A DNA stretch of 64,000 nucleotides. It comes from Phytophthora colocasiae (Eukaryota > Oomycota > Peronosporomycetes > Peronosporales > Peronosporaceae). The stretch covers positions 2,046,001 to 2,110,000 of the forward strand of contig JAGKQI010000098.1 in assembly GCA_018806915.1 (NCBI GenBank), written 5' to 3'. Positions 40,667-51,026 of this stretch are shown here, one piece after another (within the stretch, counting starts at the first letter, position 1; each line of letters begins with the position of its first letter). Position numbers and translations under genes: made by a program. The notes beneath the pieces were generated by a model that saw only the letters and a list, made by a program, of their open reading frames with translations, ran no database searches and was not told the origin of the DNA.

Positions 40667-42946
40667 ATGACAGTCACCGTAAAAATCAAGACAGTGAGTG
40701 CTATGTCTGACTATCAGTTCTTGTCGGGCATGGCGCCGTGGAGGCTGCAGATGCTGCTGGGCTGTCTGTTATTGCTGTTTGGAAGAGAAACTCAAGCTGC
40801 CAGTGCGCATTATTCTATTGACCTCACGGGTATCGCTTCGGGCACAGGTGCGTTTGGTTGTTGACCATACGTAAAGTTTGTCTACAGTATTTGACCTTGG
40901 AATTGTTGTGCAGCATATACACTCACAGTGGACATTGGTACACTGGATGGTTCGGGGTCTTCGACTGGAAGTGTATGTTGTGTTTTATTTTTCAATGGTT
41001 TGATCAACTGTGACGGTTTTGTTTTTCGGTGTAGAATGCCTTCCGACTCATTGCAGATACAGGCTCATCGAATGACGCTGTTCTTGGGGAAGGCTGTTGT
41101 GGGTCTAGTGCGGATGTGACCTACTCGTGCGATGCTTCGTCTACATGTACCAATAGTGGTGGTGATACAGTCACATTATCTTTTGCAGGCGCGAATATTC
41201 AGTATGAAGAAGTTTCTTTTTTTCGGAAGAAGAGAATTCTTGTTGACGTGTGTGTTGTTGCAAATAGGGGGCAGTTCATGACGGATACGTGGTCTTCGGA
41301 TGAAATTGGCAATATTTCGAAAACATTTCTAGTGATCGAAGAGCAGGATACGTTCTACCGTTCTACTTACGATGGGATTACTGGATTGGCGTACGAAGCT
41401 CTAGCTGCGTCGACGGGTGATACAGTGTCGTCGTTATATAATGTGTTGGTGGATACTGCAAAATCGACGGATGCCTTCGGAATGCTGCTATGCGGTACGA
41501 TGCAGCCCATGTTGGCGACGGGAGGGACCGATTTCACGTTGCATTCCGGTCAGTTGATGATTGGTGGGACAGAAGGCACTGAAGGTGAAACGTATTACTC
41601 CGGGGACATGCTTTACACTCCGATTACTAGGGTACGTTCTTTAGTTTTTGGCTTGAAGCTGCATTCTTGACAATTTGATGCTGACGGCTCCTCTATTCAA
41701 AATTTAGGAAGCGTGGTATGTTGTGACCGTCACGGATATCGGATATGACGGAACAAGTCTTGGATTATCGTGCGATAACTACAACGACCCACAAGCAATC
41801 CTTGACTCGGGTACGAGCAACTTGGCATTCCCGTCGGACGTCTACAATGCGCTGATGGATCAGATTAAAACGGCTACACTTGCGGCCATCCCGGATTTTG
41901 ATACCAGCTATTTTGACGATTCTGCATCCTGCTGCGACGAAGACTATTGCGATCCGACTTCTTCCAGTGCATCACTATTGGACCTACCCTCAATTTATTT
42001 CACACTTGGGATGGAGACAAGTGACGGCTCAACCAGTAAACACTTTACGGTTGAAATCCCTCCTGAGTACTACTGGCGCCCTGAAATGAATGGTGCTAAC
42101 GCCAGTACTCCATGTCGAGCTCTTGGTATTTCAGAAGGGTCCTCAACGGTCTTAGGCGATGTCTTCATGGACGGATTGTACTCGTATCACGACCGTGTAG
42201 ATGGGAAAATCGGCCTAGCCATCGCTCACAACTGCCCGAACAACGTCACTTCAAGCAAGAAAATATACACAGCTGAAGACTCGGACAATTGGTGCTCGTG
42301 TTTTTCCAGCACACTCAAGAAGAAGAGCACGTGGACAACATACGTCCCGTGGGGCAGTGGCTGTTTCTTCTGGCTCTGGTGGATGTACGTCATCATTGCA
42401 AGCTTCGTGGTGGTAATAGCTTGTGTCTGCGTGCTCTTTTGGTGGCACAGAACCAACAAACGGATGAAAAAGTTACAAGAGGAAGCCTGCAGGTCAGATA
42501 CCTCAGGTGGACGTACTACCCGTTTAGCAACAATGCAGTCCACTGGATCTGGTAGAGGACCAGCTCTGGCTCCAGCTTCCCCACCTAATGGCTACTACAC
42601 CGCTCCCGATCCAACACCGAAGAGAGGGTCCACTCGTTCTGCTCGCTCTGGTTCACGTCGAGGATCAATGAAATCCCCCAGATCCCAAGAAAGGAGGAGA
42701 TCCAAGCCAAAGGAGAAGGAAATGCCTATCATGGCAGAACCTAAATACTCCAATGTGAGCTCACCAAGATCTCCGCTGTCTGATACGTCGAGTATTGCGC
42801 TCTTGTCGGAACCGAACTCATCCCTTGGCTCAATGGAAAGCTGGAAGAATAAATCCAAACCGTATACGCCCGGTACTCATCATTCAAGCTACAAATCGAG
42901 TTACGACAGTCGTTGGGGTGCGTCTTTGAAGGAAAACGAATTTTGA
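40667..42946 (+). CDS. Membrane-anchored aspartic protease (pepsin family, A1)
   Basis: Four exons: 40667-40847, 40914-40972, 41035-41631 and 41708-42946; 691 residues from ATG 40667, or 670 from ATG 40730, which gives a clean signal peptide (MLLGCLLLLFGRETQA). The first active site is LIADTGSSNDAV (Asp88, from the long start) and the second AILDSGTSNLAF (Asp312). One transmembrane helix lies at about 495-525 (FWLWWMYVIIASFVVVIACV), followed by a 165-residue basic, Ser-rich cytoplasmic tail. Cys-rich inserts (CCGSS, CCDEDYC) suggest disulfides. The layout resembles BACE-like and oomycete plasma-membrane or endosomal proteases. Substrate unknown. Confidence 0.85.
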
Positions 42947-43074
42947 AGAAGTATAGACAGTGTATTGAAAAATGAAACGATGTGAAGATGTAGCTGCCAA
43001 GCTGCTTGACCAACACCGACCTTACGGATTCGGTGGAATTGTGAACGTTTTCGAGATTTGCAGTACTACCTACA

Positions 43075-43866
43075 GTAGTAGTAGTAACCTCATATAAAAT
43101 GACTTCGCTCCACCGAGAGGTGATGGGGCATAAACCTACATGTAAGCTCGAACTGGTAGTATACACGCAAAACTACACATGTAGAATTGTAGAAAAAAAA
43201 CAACGAATCTACTAAGCATTTCTTCTCTGGTTTTACATCAAGTGTACAATGCTGCAACCTTCGTATGCAATCACACAAGAAAGACAAGGTGCGGGAACCG
43301 TAAAGATCGATTGACCGTTTTATTTTGTGTGTCGAGTTGTCCTCTGTTCTACAAATTTCCACAACTGTCTCTCTTTTTGATGCTTACAAATATCAAGTAT
43401 AACGTGTATACACTTTCATAATCGATATTCTTCTACATATGCTTTTCATTCACACTATCATTTTCCTGACTGTAGTAGTAGTAACCTCATATAAAATGAC
43501 TTCGCTCCACCGAGAGGTGATGGGGCATAAACCTACATGTAAGCTCGAGCTGGTAGTATACACGCAAAACTACACATGTAGAATTGTAGAAAAAAAACAA
43601 CGAATCTACTAAGCATTTCTTCTCTGGTTTTACATCAAGTGTACAATGCTGCAACCTTCGTATGCAATCACACAAGAAAGACAAGGTGCGGGAACCGTAA
43701 AGATCGATTGACCGTTTTATTTTGTGTGTCGAGTTGTCCTCTGTTCTACAAATTTCCACAACTGTCTCTCTTTTTGATGCTTACAAATATCAAGTATAAC
43801 GTGTATACACTTTCATAATCGATATTCTTCTACATATGCTTTTCATTCACACTATCATTTTCCTGA
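43075..43866. repeat. 395-bp direct tandem duplication, two copies
   Basis: 43075-43469 and 43472-43866 are identical except for one base (GCTCGAACTGG against GCTCGAGCTGG). Each begins with a GTAGTAGTAGTAA microsatellite and ends TTTTCCTGA. The unit covers the region between the aspartic protease and the four-PDZ gene, and the second copy ends about 90 bp before ATG 43959. It has no coding character, although both copies show the same minus-strand open frame. It may duplicate promoter elements of the PDZ gene, or an assembly error could have created it. Confidence 0.9.
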
Positions 43867-43958
43867 GGTTCTCAACCCCATACAACTATTCCCCCATCGC
43901 ACGCTTAATCTCGCCTGCGCCGTCCTCCCTTCACTCCTCGCCAAGCCCTCGCCAGCCC

Positions 43959-46586
43959 ATGGACCCGCGCGCAGCCCGCGGGGACTCTGCAGCCTCTGAC
44001 GACTCCGCCTTTGACGATTCTCTCAGCCAGGACGAGTTTGTACAGCGTCAAATGGACAAAATGCGCAGTCTGGACGAAGCCGAGAACACGTCGTTCCTCG
44101 AGTCGGCGCCCTCACACCGTACAGGCAGTAGCAATCACAGTGGCACCAGTGAATTGTCGGCGAATATGACGGTATACGAGAAGCTGCAGGCGTTGGCTTT
44201 AGCTGAAAATATCAAGTTAGACGATCCCAATGCGAATTCCGCGCCTCCGAAAGATGATAAAGACGATGATGAAGATGATGATGAAGACGACGAAGATGAT
44301 GATTCATACGAGATATCGTGGGACGGAGGTCCTCTCGGTCTGTTATTCAAGGCCAACGCCAATGGACAACCAGTGATTCGCAGAGTTAATAAGAAAGGAG
44401 CAGCTACAGGTCTCCAGTATGCACGGGCTGGTGATGTTCTACTGGCTCTGAATGGAGTTAGTGTGTCTGCTACTCCTTTTAGTGAGGTGATCGAGCAGCT
44501 CAAGAATCCGGAATTTCCCATTAAATTGGACTTCCGACCTCTAAAACTGAGTGATTTAGCGTCTGCAGCCTCTGCAGCGACGAGTAAATGGGGGTTGCCA
44601 CGCACGGGCTCTTCGATTCACAGCAGTGACGCTACTTCGGCGTTTTGTGGCTCTCCAGTATCTTCTAATGCTACAGTGGACATGCGCAGTAACAGTGGAG
44701 GAGGCTGGGGAGAGACGTCTCCATCGTACATGCCACAAGTTAATGAAGCTCCCACAGAAGAGCCCAATGATGTGGAATACGACGTTGTATGGAGTGAAGG
44801 GCCTTTAGGGTGTGAACTCAAGCAGCGGAATGGCTTACCAGCAGTCAAGTCAGTTACCGGTACCGGTGTCACGCCCTCGGTGGCTCAAATTGCGGCTGGA
44901 GATATCCTTGTGAGTATCAACGGCTTACGTACTGAGGAGATCGGCTTTAAGAGCACAGTGACGCTAATGATGCGCGCGACCAAGCCAGTTTATTTGAGAT
45001 TCCACCGAGGTGGGGCACGACAAGCACCGTTACCAACTGGGAACAGCTTTAACGAGCTCCCACCGAGCTACAGAGGCCCTCAGAGTAGCCGTCAGGACGT
45101 TTTCCCGCCAACAGGGGGAGATGATGCTGCTCCTTTGGACCCTAAACAGTACACGGTGTTGTGGCGTGAAGGTCCGTTGGGTATTCAGATCCGAACGTCC
45201 AGTAAAGGTCGAGTTGTGGTGGCTCGACTTACAGGTGCAGGCTCGCCGAACGTTAACGACACGGTAAAGCCCGGAGACATTTTCGTGCGTGTGGCTGGTG
45301 TTGATGTGGATTCTTTGGGAATTGCTGGAGCTTTTGAACTGCTTAAAACAGTTCAGAAGCCTGTCGTGTTGGTATTTCAACGACGTGGACGTGGACACTC
45401 ACGTACAAGTTCACGTGGAAGACATCCCGGTTTGCCGTCGCCAGCACCTCCAGTTCCCGCTCCGTTGCCGTCGTCATCTGCAGTGCCTTCGTTTAGACAA
45501 CTACGTGAAGACGAAGCGGCTGCAGCAGCAGCAGCTGCTGCCGCTGCTGGACGGCCACCTATTGTACGTTCACATAGTGGCGGATACAGCAGTCCAGGAC
45601 GAGCACGATCGATGAGCCGAGGTGGATCGTTGAAGCAGTATGGAGTTGGATATCAAGATGGAGAGAACTACGCAGCGTCAGATGACGGCACAAGTCTACA
45701 GAGCTACGACTATCTAGGAGATTCGCCTGCCAGTGGTCACGCGTTGAATGTCGACGCTGATGGACTACCCGAATACTCGGACCTCCCTCCCCCACCTTTC
45801 CCTGATGCACAACCTCCGTCCAACGAAGACTATTCAGAGGAAGATAGTTTCCCACCGGAGGCTCGTGATGAAAGCCCGTCACTCACAGGACTACCGCCGC
45901 CTCCATCCTACATGGACGTTTTTACTGCTTCCGGACGTGCGAAGGACCAGATCACAATGGTCCCTCCTTCTGCTCGTAGTATGGACCTTCACAACATCCC
46001 TGACGATGAATCCGCAGGCGATGATTACTTTGGAGATCATGTAGAACGCCCTCCACCGTTCGAAGCGCATAGCAATGACCCGTTGCCTCCTCCTCCGATG
46101 TATACCGAAGTCTCAGCACCTCAAGAAGAGACCCCTTCATTACTTGGCCAACCCAGTCGACTACAGGAGCTTCGTCGCCAGTATATTGAATCCGAGAGAG
46201 AGCGCAACATGTTCCAGAACGCAAGCGCTACGATGGTGAGTACTTACTCGGATATCGACGACTCTGGACTTGTTGTACGTCACCAACGACAGCCTTCAGG
46301 TGGATCAACTCCAGGTGCGGCACCTGCTAATCAACTTCCCCTACCAGAACTGTGGGTGCGTTGGAGCGATGGCCCTCTTGGCATCACTTTTAAGCGCAAG
46401 AACGGTCAGATCGTCGTGTCCAGACTAACAGGCTCGGGCTATTCACCAGGCTTGACACAACTGCGTCCTGGAGACTGGCTAGTGTCGTTCAACAACCAAT
46501 CTACACGCAATTTAAGGCTTGGAGAGACGATGGAACTGCTGAAGCGGTCTCCGAAGCCTGTGGATATGTGCTTTATCGTTCAGTAA
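43959..46586 (+). CDS. Four-PDZ-repeat scaffold protein
   Basis: Single exon, about 875 residues from MDPRAARGD; an upstream in-frame extension lies in the tandem repeat and is not believed. Four similar units share a [WY]-x-[DEG]-GPLG core followed by a GD-[IVW]-[LF]-V loop. They begin at YEISWDGGPLGLLFK, YDVVWSEGPLGCELK, YTVLWREGPLGIQIR and LWVRWSDGPLGITFK, and each ends about 80 residues later (KPVYLRFHR, KPVVLVFQR, KPVDMCFIV). These look like PDZ-like domains that bind peptide ends or lipids. Between units 3 and 4 is a long Pro-rich, Ser-rich disordered region with a run of alanines. The N-terminus is acidic with an Asp/Glu tract. Function otherwise unknown. Confidence 0.8.
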   Translation: MDPRAARGDSAASDDSAFDDSLSQDEFVQRQMDKMRSLDEAENTSFLESAPSHRTGSSNHSGTSELSANMTVYEKLQALALAENIKLDDPNANSAPPKDDKDDDEDDDEDDEDDDSYEISWDGGPLGLLFKANANGQPVIRRVNKKGAATGLQYARAGDVLLALNGVSVSATPFSEVIEQLKNPEFPIKLDFRPLKLSDLASAASAATSKWGLPRTGSSIHSSDATSAFCGSPVSSNATVDMRSNSGGGWGETSPSYMPQVNEAPTEEPNDVEYDVVWSEGPLGCELKQRNGLPAVKSVTGTGVTPSVAQIAAGDILVSINGLRTEEIGFKSTVTLMMRATKPVYLRFHRGGARQAPLPTGNSFNELPPSYRGPQSSRQDVFPPTGGDDAAPLDPKQYTVLWREGPLGIQIRTSSKGRVVVARLTGAGSPNVNDTVKPGDIFVRVAGVDVDSLGIAGAFELLKTVQKPVVLVFQRRGRGHSRTSSRGRHPGLPSPAPPVPAPLPSSSAVPSFRQLREDEAAAAAAAAAAAGRPPIVRSHSGGYSSPGRARSMSRGGSLKQYGVGYQDGENYAASDDGTSLQSYDYLGDSPASGHALNVDADGLPEYSDLPPPPFPDAQPPSNEDYSEEDSFPPEARDESPSLTGLPPPPSYMDVFTASGRAKDQITMVPPSARSMDLHNIPDDESAGDDYFGDHVERPPPFEAHSNDPLPPPPMYTEVSAPQEETPSLLGQPSRLQELRRQYIESERERNMFQNASATMVSTYSDIDDSGLVVRHQRQPSGGSTPGAAPANQLPLPELWVRWSDGPLGITFKRKNGQIVVSRLTGSGYSPGLTQLRPGDWLVSFNNQSTRNLRLGETMELLKRSPKPVDMCFIVQ

Positions 46587-46652
46587 CGGAGTTAAATAAG
46601 CCCAGTCAAGTGACATTGAGTGAAGACAACTTGGATTTCAGCATCACTTTTC

Positions 46653-49600
46653 CTATGGCTCTTCACTGTTGGACTGTACAGGCTTTCGAGCTCGAATCGC
46701 AGCCATCAAGTCGAGAGGTTTGTTGGTTTTCTGTGCCTCGTGTGTACTTCCCCTCTTGCTTTCACTCACACGCTTGCCATTGTGTTTCCGTCGAGCCTTG
46801 ATAGCGTCAAAAAGAAGTGCACTGGGGGGAGCAGGCGGTTGGTTCTGCACTGGCTGGGAGAGATTTTCACTGGATACAGGCTGTGGAGTGTTAGTTCGCT
46901 TCCTCCAAGACACCCGAGTCGATTGAACCTCTTGTGGTTCATCTAAAGCTGCCGAATTCTTCTGTATAACATCATCCAGCAGTTCCTGAACCGCTTTGAA
47001 AGTGGCTGCAGCTGTGACAGATTTGTTCTCACGCAGCATTCCGTCCTCCTTGAAAAGCAGCTCCTTCACATCAACCAGAACCTCCTGCAAGAAGATAATC
47101 GCTCGGCTGACTTCTCGAATTTCCACTGGTGAGCGCGTATCTTCCTCATCTTTAGCCGAGTCTCGTTTCCCCGTGATACAAATACCTGCACGCTTGGCAA
47201 AGAGTAAGAGGAGCTCCCTCACACTGTTCAACAGCGCATTACACTGACTCACTTCCAATTCATCAAGGACAGGAAAAGAGGCATCAAGAACTCGTACTTG
47301 GTCCAGAACGGAGTCCATTTCCTCCAAAGCACCCACAGCTTGCGCCACTTCCCTCATGTTCATCCTGTAGTGAGCTTTCAAGTCCCGTTGGCGTTGATTC
47401 GCGACCATTTCTCTCGCATGGGCTTGAGCTTCCAGCAACGCTTTCTCACCTGCGCCTTCGGGATCACTTTTCAAGATATCTTCCTGGACAAACTCGGCTT
47501 CTGGAGTGAATCCCAAGTTGCAGTAAAGTTTCCTCACTCGCTCTTCAGCACGTACAGGGCAAGCCAATCCCAGTAACTCACACGAGTGTTGTGCAGGATC
47601 AACGTCACTTCCAGTGGTGACTTTGCAGTGGCTTTGGAGATTTGTAGCAGCCGTGACGAAAGCCTCTTTCAACTTACAGTACCAGGCGTATTTCTTCTGC
47701 GCCATTTCATCTTTTTGCTGTTTTTTCCACACTCGACACGGCTCTTTCATCACGGCGTGGAGTGCTCGACGCTCTAACAGTGTAATGCCAGTTGTGCGGT
47801 ACCCTTCAATGACGCTCGGGTGCATTTTCACGATAGTTTTCGGATCCGTTCGCAGCAACTGGAGCACGTTGGTACGTTTTAGCCGTCGAGCTAGTTCAGC
47901 AGGGAATTTAATCCCCGTGGGCGTCTTGAACTCAATCAATTCTCGTTCTGAAAGTCGTGAAATATCCACAGGAATCGTAGATCTCAGTTGTCGTAAAGCC
48001 TTTCGGTTTGCAGCTTGATTGGCGTCTTCCCACTCCTGTTCTTGCCTTCGCTGCTCTTCGATGTACTCGTCCGTCATGACTAGAGCCATGTGATACTTCT
48101 CCATCTCCTGTTCCAAGATGTAATATTCCTTCCGAGCAGCAGCTTGAGCTTGTTTATCCTCTAAAACGATCTCAGAAGACCCGATTTCCTGCAGTCTTTT
48201 GGATATTTCCGCCACTTTCCGTTTGGCCAATTCGTACGGAATCACCTCCGCCACTGAGATCCCAGCTTGTTTCAGTTGTCTCTCCAGTACTTTAAGCTTT
48301 TTCTTCAGTGCATTGCTCTCGTCATCTTCATTTGCGTACAGTTCAGTCTGTCGGAGTTTACTGAGACAAATGGAGTCTCGGTTGTGAGCTGCTTGTCTGG
48401 CGCTCATCTCCTGCGTACGGAGTTGATCCTGTAAGAGTTTAATTGTCGCTCGTGCGTCTTTAAGTTGCAGTTGTTGCTCAGCCGAAAGAAGGTCTTGTTG
48501 GCTCTCCTGACTGGCAATCTGTGCCTCTAAATCGTGGATCCGTTGCTGACTCGCTTCCACCTCTTTCTCTAGTTGTTTCGCCTTAAGAACAGCTTCCAAC
48601 TCGTCCTCCATGTTACGAGAGACGGACAAGCTCCCAGGTAGAAATGCTGACATATCGTACAGCGTATCACTGCTGAAGGAGAAGTCCGACATGGTGTTCA
48701 TCGTATTCTGGGATGACCGATCCGAATTGCTTTCCGATGATAATGAAGCTGGAGGATGGAATAAAAATGTTCCGGAACTTGGAGGAGCTGATACTTCAGT
48801 AATTGACCCACCACGTGCTGAATCTCGGTGGTCGCTACCGTCACTTACAGGATCTGAAGACTCTTCTTCTTCTTGGGGTTTCTCTGTTTCCTCCAGTTTC
48901 TTCCGGTAAGCTACAAAACAACAGGAACAAATCCGGAATTTCGTCTCCAAAACTGGTAAATTCACTTGTCGAAAGACGGAACAGCGACTGCAGATGACTT
49001 CCCCACACATTCGACACGAATGGCGCTTCCGGAGCACATTGAACTCCCTCATACACACGTAACAGGCTTTCCGAGAACTGCGTGGGATCCATTGTTCTCT
49101 CGATACAAAGTGGTGATGATCCAGTAGTAAATGGGACGCCTCGACAGCGTATGACCTCACCACTTGTGTTCCTTCGTCACTGTCAGACTCCACACTGTCG
49201 TGAGTTACAGACGTGAATACTTGTTGATTGTTTTCTTCTTCGCTGTTGTTCGTACTGCTGTCACTTCCACTGGTTGATCCTTTTCTCCTTCTCCGACGCA
49301 TTCGTTTAGCTCTCTTCTTGGTAGACCCCCCTTTGTTCGACTGTAGCATACTCTCATCATACAGAACCATAGCAGGACGCTGTATCGTCGTTCTTCGTGT
49401 CCACCCAGGTCCATTTTGTCTACTACTGACTGTAGCTGCCACTGCTTGAGCATTACTGGACGGTGACAGTAAAACGGTAGTAGATCTCGTTAAAGACGGT
49501 CTTTTCCCACAGTTGATAGCTACAGGAACCCGTTTTGAAGTCTTTTTCTCGAGAAAACTCGCATCTTCGGGATAAAGCTGGATGGTCTTCCGCTCAGATC

Positions 49601-49745
49601 GTTGTTCCAAGCTTTTCTTGGGTGGATCGGACAAAGTGATCGACGCTAATAGATCGTCGTCTAAACCGTTCAACAGAGACGGATCGGAGCTCATGAGCTG
49701 CACCAGAGCCTTCTGCTTGCTCGGAGAGCTCAGTACGCGGTTCAT
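46653..49745 (-). CDS. FYVE-domain protein with coiled coils and WH2-like C-terminus
   Basis: Single exon, 1,030 residues. The FYVE finger lies at about 220-290: CYVCMREFNVLRKRHSCRMC, then CSRCS and CSCC. RKRHSCRMCGE carries the basic patch that binds PI3P on endosomes. A coiled coil (about 385-490) and a helical region of unknown fold (about 600-850, with RLKRTNVLQLLRTDPKTIVK) follow. Two short C-terminal motifs, ALLFDAIKARRKH and LDLMAAIRARKP, resemble WH2 actin-binding motifs (LLxxI then a basic tail). This suggests a link between endosomes and actin, which is inference. The stop is only 67 bp from that of the PDZ gene, and the genes converge. Confidence 0.8.
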   Translation of the reverse strand: MNRVLSSPSKQKALVQLMSSDPSLLNGLDDDLLASITLSDPPKKSLEQRSERKTIQLYPEDASFLEKKTSKRVPVAINCGKRPSLTRSTTVLLSPSSNAQAVAATVSSRQNGPGWTRRTTIQRPAMVLYDESMLQSNKGGSTKKRAKRMRRRRRKGSTSGSDSSTNNSEEENNQQVFTSVTHDSVESDSDEGTQVVRSYAVEASHLLLDHHHFVSREQWIPRSSRKACYVCMREFNVLRKRHSCRMCGEVICSRCSVFRQVNLPVLETKFRICSCCFVAYRKKLEETEKPQEEEESSDPVSDGSDHRDSARGGSITEVSAPPSSGTFLFHPPASLSSESNSDRSSQNTMNTMSDFSFSSDTLYDMSAFLPGSLSVSRNMEDELEAVLKAKQLEKEVEASQQRIHDLEAQIASQESQQDLLSAEQQLQLKDARATIKLLQDQLRTQEMSARQAAHNRDSICLSKLRQTELYANEDDESNALKKKLKVLERQLKQAGISVAEVIPYELAKRKVAEISKRLQEIGSSEIVLEDKQAQAAARKEYYILEQEMEKYHMALVMTDEYIEEQRRQEQEWEDANQAANRKALRQLRSTIPVDISRLSERELIEFKTPTGIKFPAELARRLKRTNVLQLLRTDPKTIVKMHPSVIEGYRTTGITLLERRALHAVMKEPCRVWKKQQKDEMAQKKYAWYCKLKEAFVTAATNLQSHCKVTTGSDVDPAQHSCELLGLACPVRAEERVRKLYCNLGFTPEAEFVQEDILKSDPEGAGEKALLEAQAHAREMVANQRQRDLKAHYRMNMREVAQAVGALEEMDSVLDQVRVLDASFPVLDELEVSQCNALLNSVRELLLLFAKRAGICITGKRDSAKDEEDTRSPVEIREVSRAIIFLQEVLVDVKELLFKEDGMLRENKSVTAAATFKAVQELLDDVIQKNSAALDEPQEVQSTRVSWRKRTNTPQPVSSENLSQPVQNQPPAPPSALLFDAIKARRKHNGKRVSESKRGSTHEAQKTNKPLDLMAAIRARKPVQSNSEEP

Positions 49746-50418
49746 TAGCTGCGTCCTCCGTTGAATATTCGTAACTGCTGGAGTCGATCGAAAGCTTTAT
49801 TAGTTCCGCTCTTGTGTGTGTGTCGCTGACTCTTTTGGACGTCGCTTCAACTGGTACATGAGCTCGTGCGGCCTGAAGATTCCAGGGCCAGTGCACGCTC
49901 CTTTATTGACGTAACGCAACCAGATGACAAACTGCGGGTTGTCTGCCGGTCCGAACGCCCGCTTCGACGAAACTTCCCTGGAAACCGTCTACAAACGGGT
50001 GCGACTACAAAAGACATAGGACTTGAGCTGATCCCTTCCGTATCGAAGTTAATGTTGAAGGTGTACGGTGGAAGAACTTAGTGCAGTGGTGCATTTCGTT
50101 GTGACTTGAGTTGTCGGGAAAGCAATTCGGTGCGTCTGGTTGTAGGTTCGAGTAGAACAATGTTGTGATTTAGCGAAGTGTGCCAAGGTAGAAGCAGTGT
50201 GGAAACTGAATTGCAGTGCTGATGACTGGCACAGAAGGTTGGGTGAAACGTTTTGATTCAAAACTTTTGAACCATCCGAAAGAGTGGCAACAACCGTCGA
50301 TATCCACACAGAAGTAGATACATTGACAAGTTTATTGTGAACTCAGTTGCACGCACATACTGTAGCCGATGGATGCTCTCTAGAGGCTCCACCACACTAC
50401 ACAAAGATCCTACGGCTT
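49746..50418. other. 673-bp intergenic region
   Basis: Upstream of the FYVE gene and downstream of the AA17 gene. Contains the FYVE promoter and the AA17 3' flank. No gene, repeat or RNA recognised. Confidence 0.4.
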
Positions 50419-50774
50419 TTACTCCTCATCCAGACGCAGTTTGCGCTTGCACCGCGGGTTGGTCGTCGATCCCGCCTCCTTTCCAACAGCGTCTCCGTTG
50501 CCCATCTGAGTCTCAGTCGAAGGAGAAGTAGTCGATGTCCCCCCATTTCCAGACGTAGTAGCATTGCCACCACCACCAGTGTTTGTAGCAGTCGTACTGG
50601 TCGTTTCTGAAGCCGATGGACCACCTTCTCCGATCTTCGCACAGTCGATGTACACCTGCCACTCCAACAGCGTCGACATCCAGTACATCGTCAAGCGTTT
50701 CTTCCCCTCACATTTGGCCTTCTGGTACGGGAACTTGCCCTCCGGGTACGTCACCGCACAGTTGGCCGTAAATG

Positions 50775-50990
50775 TGTAGTAGGTCTGAGCGAAACTCTGT
50801 TAGGGAAGCCGGCGCTTCCTGGTAATTCCCTCAGTCTATTGAGTTCAAGTAGGTAAAATGTACTCTGCCTCACTGATCAGCTCCACCCGTCGAGCTTCAG
50901 TGGTTTCCTAACTCCTACATGCCAGCTCAACATCGCATCTGCGATGTTCCAGGTAGTGGGAAAAGGCTTGGTCTTGTAACCTCCACTACA
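50775..50990 (-). repeat. 3' LTR of the Ty3 element
   Basis: 216 bp, TGTAGT...ACTACA. Identical by eye to the LTR at 55848. Contains promoter and polyadenylation signals in this element class, none marked precisely here. Confidence 0.95.
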
Positions 50991-51026
50991 CTGCCCTCCT
51001 AAGCCTTGACCACTCTGTCGGCCACC

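Noticed and set aside
43090..43759. The same 90-codon minus-strand frame found twice
   Set aside because: It is only the duplicated intergenic block read as protein. No family similarity and no selection evidence.
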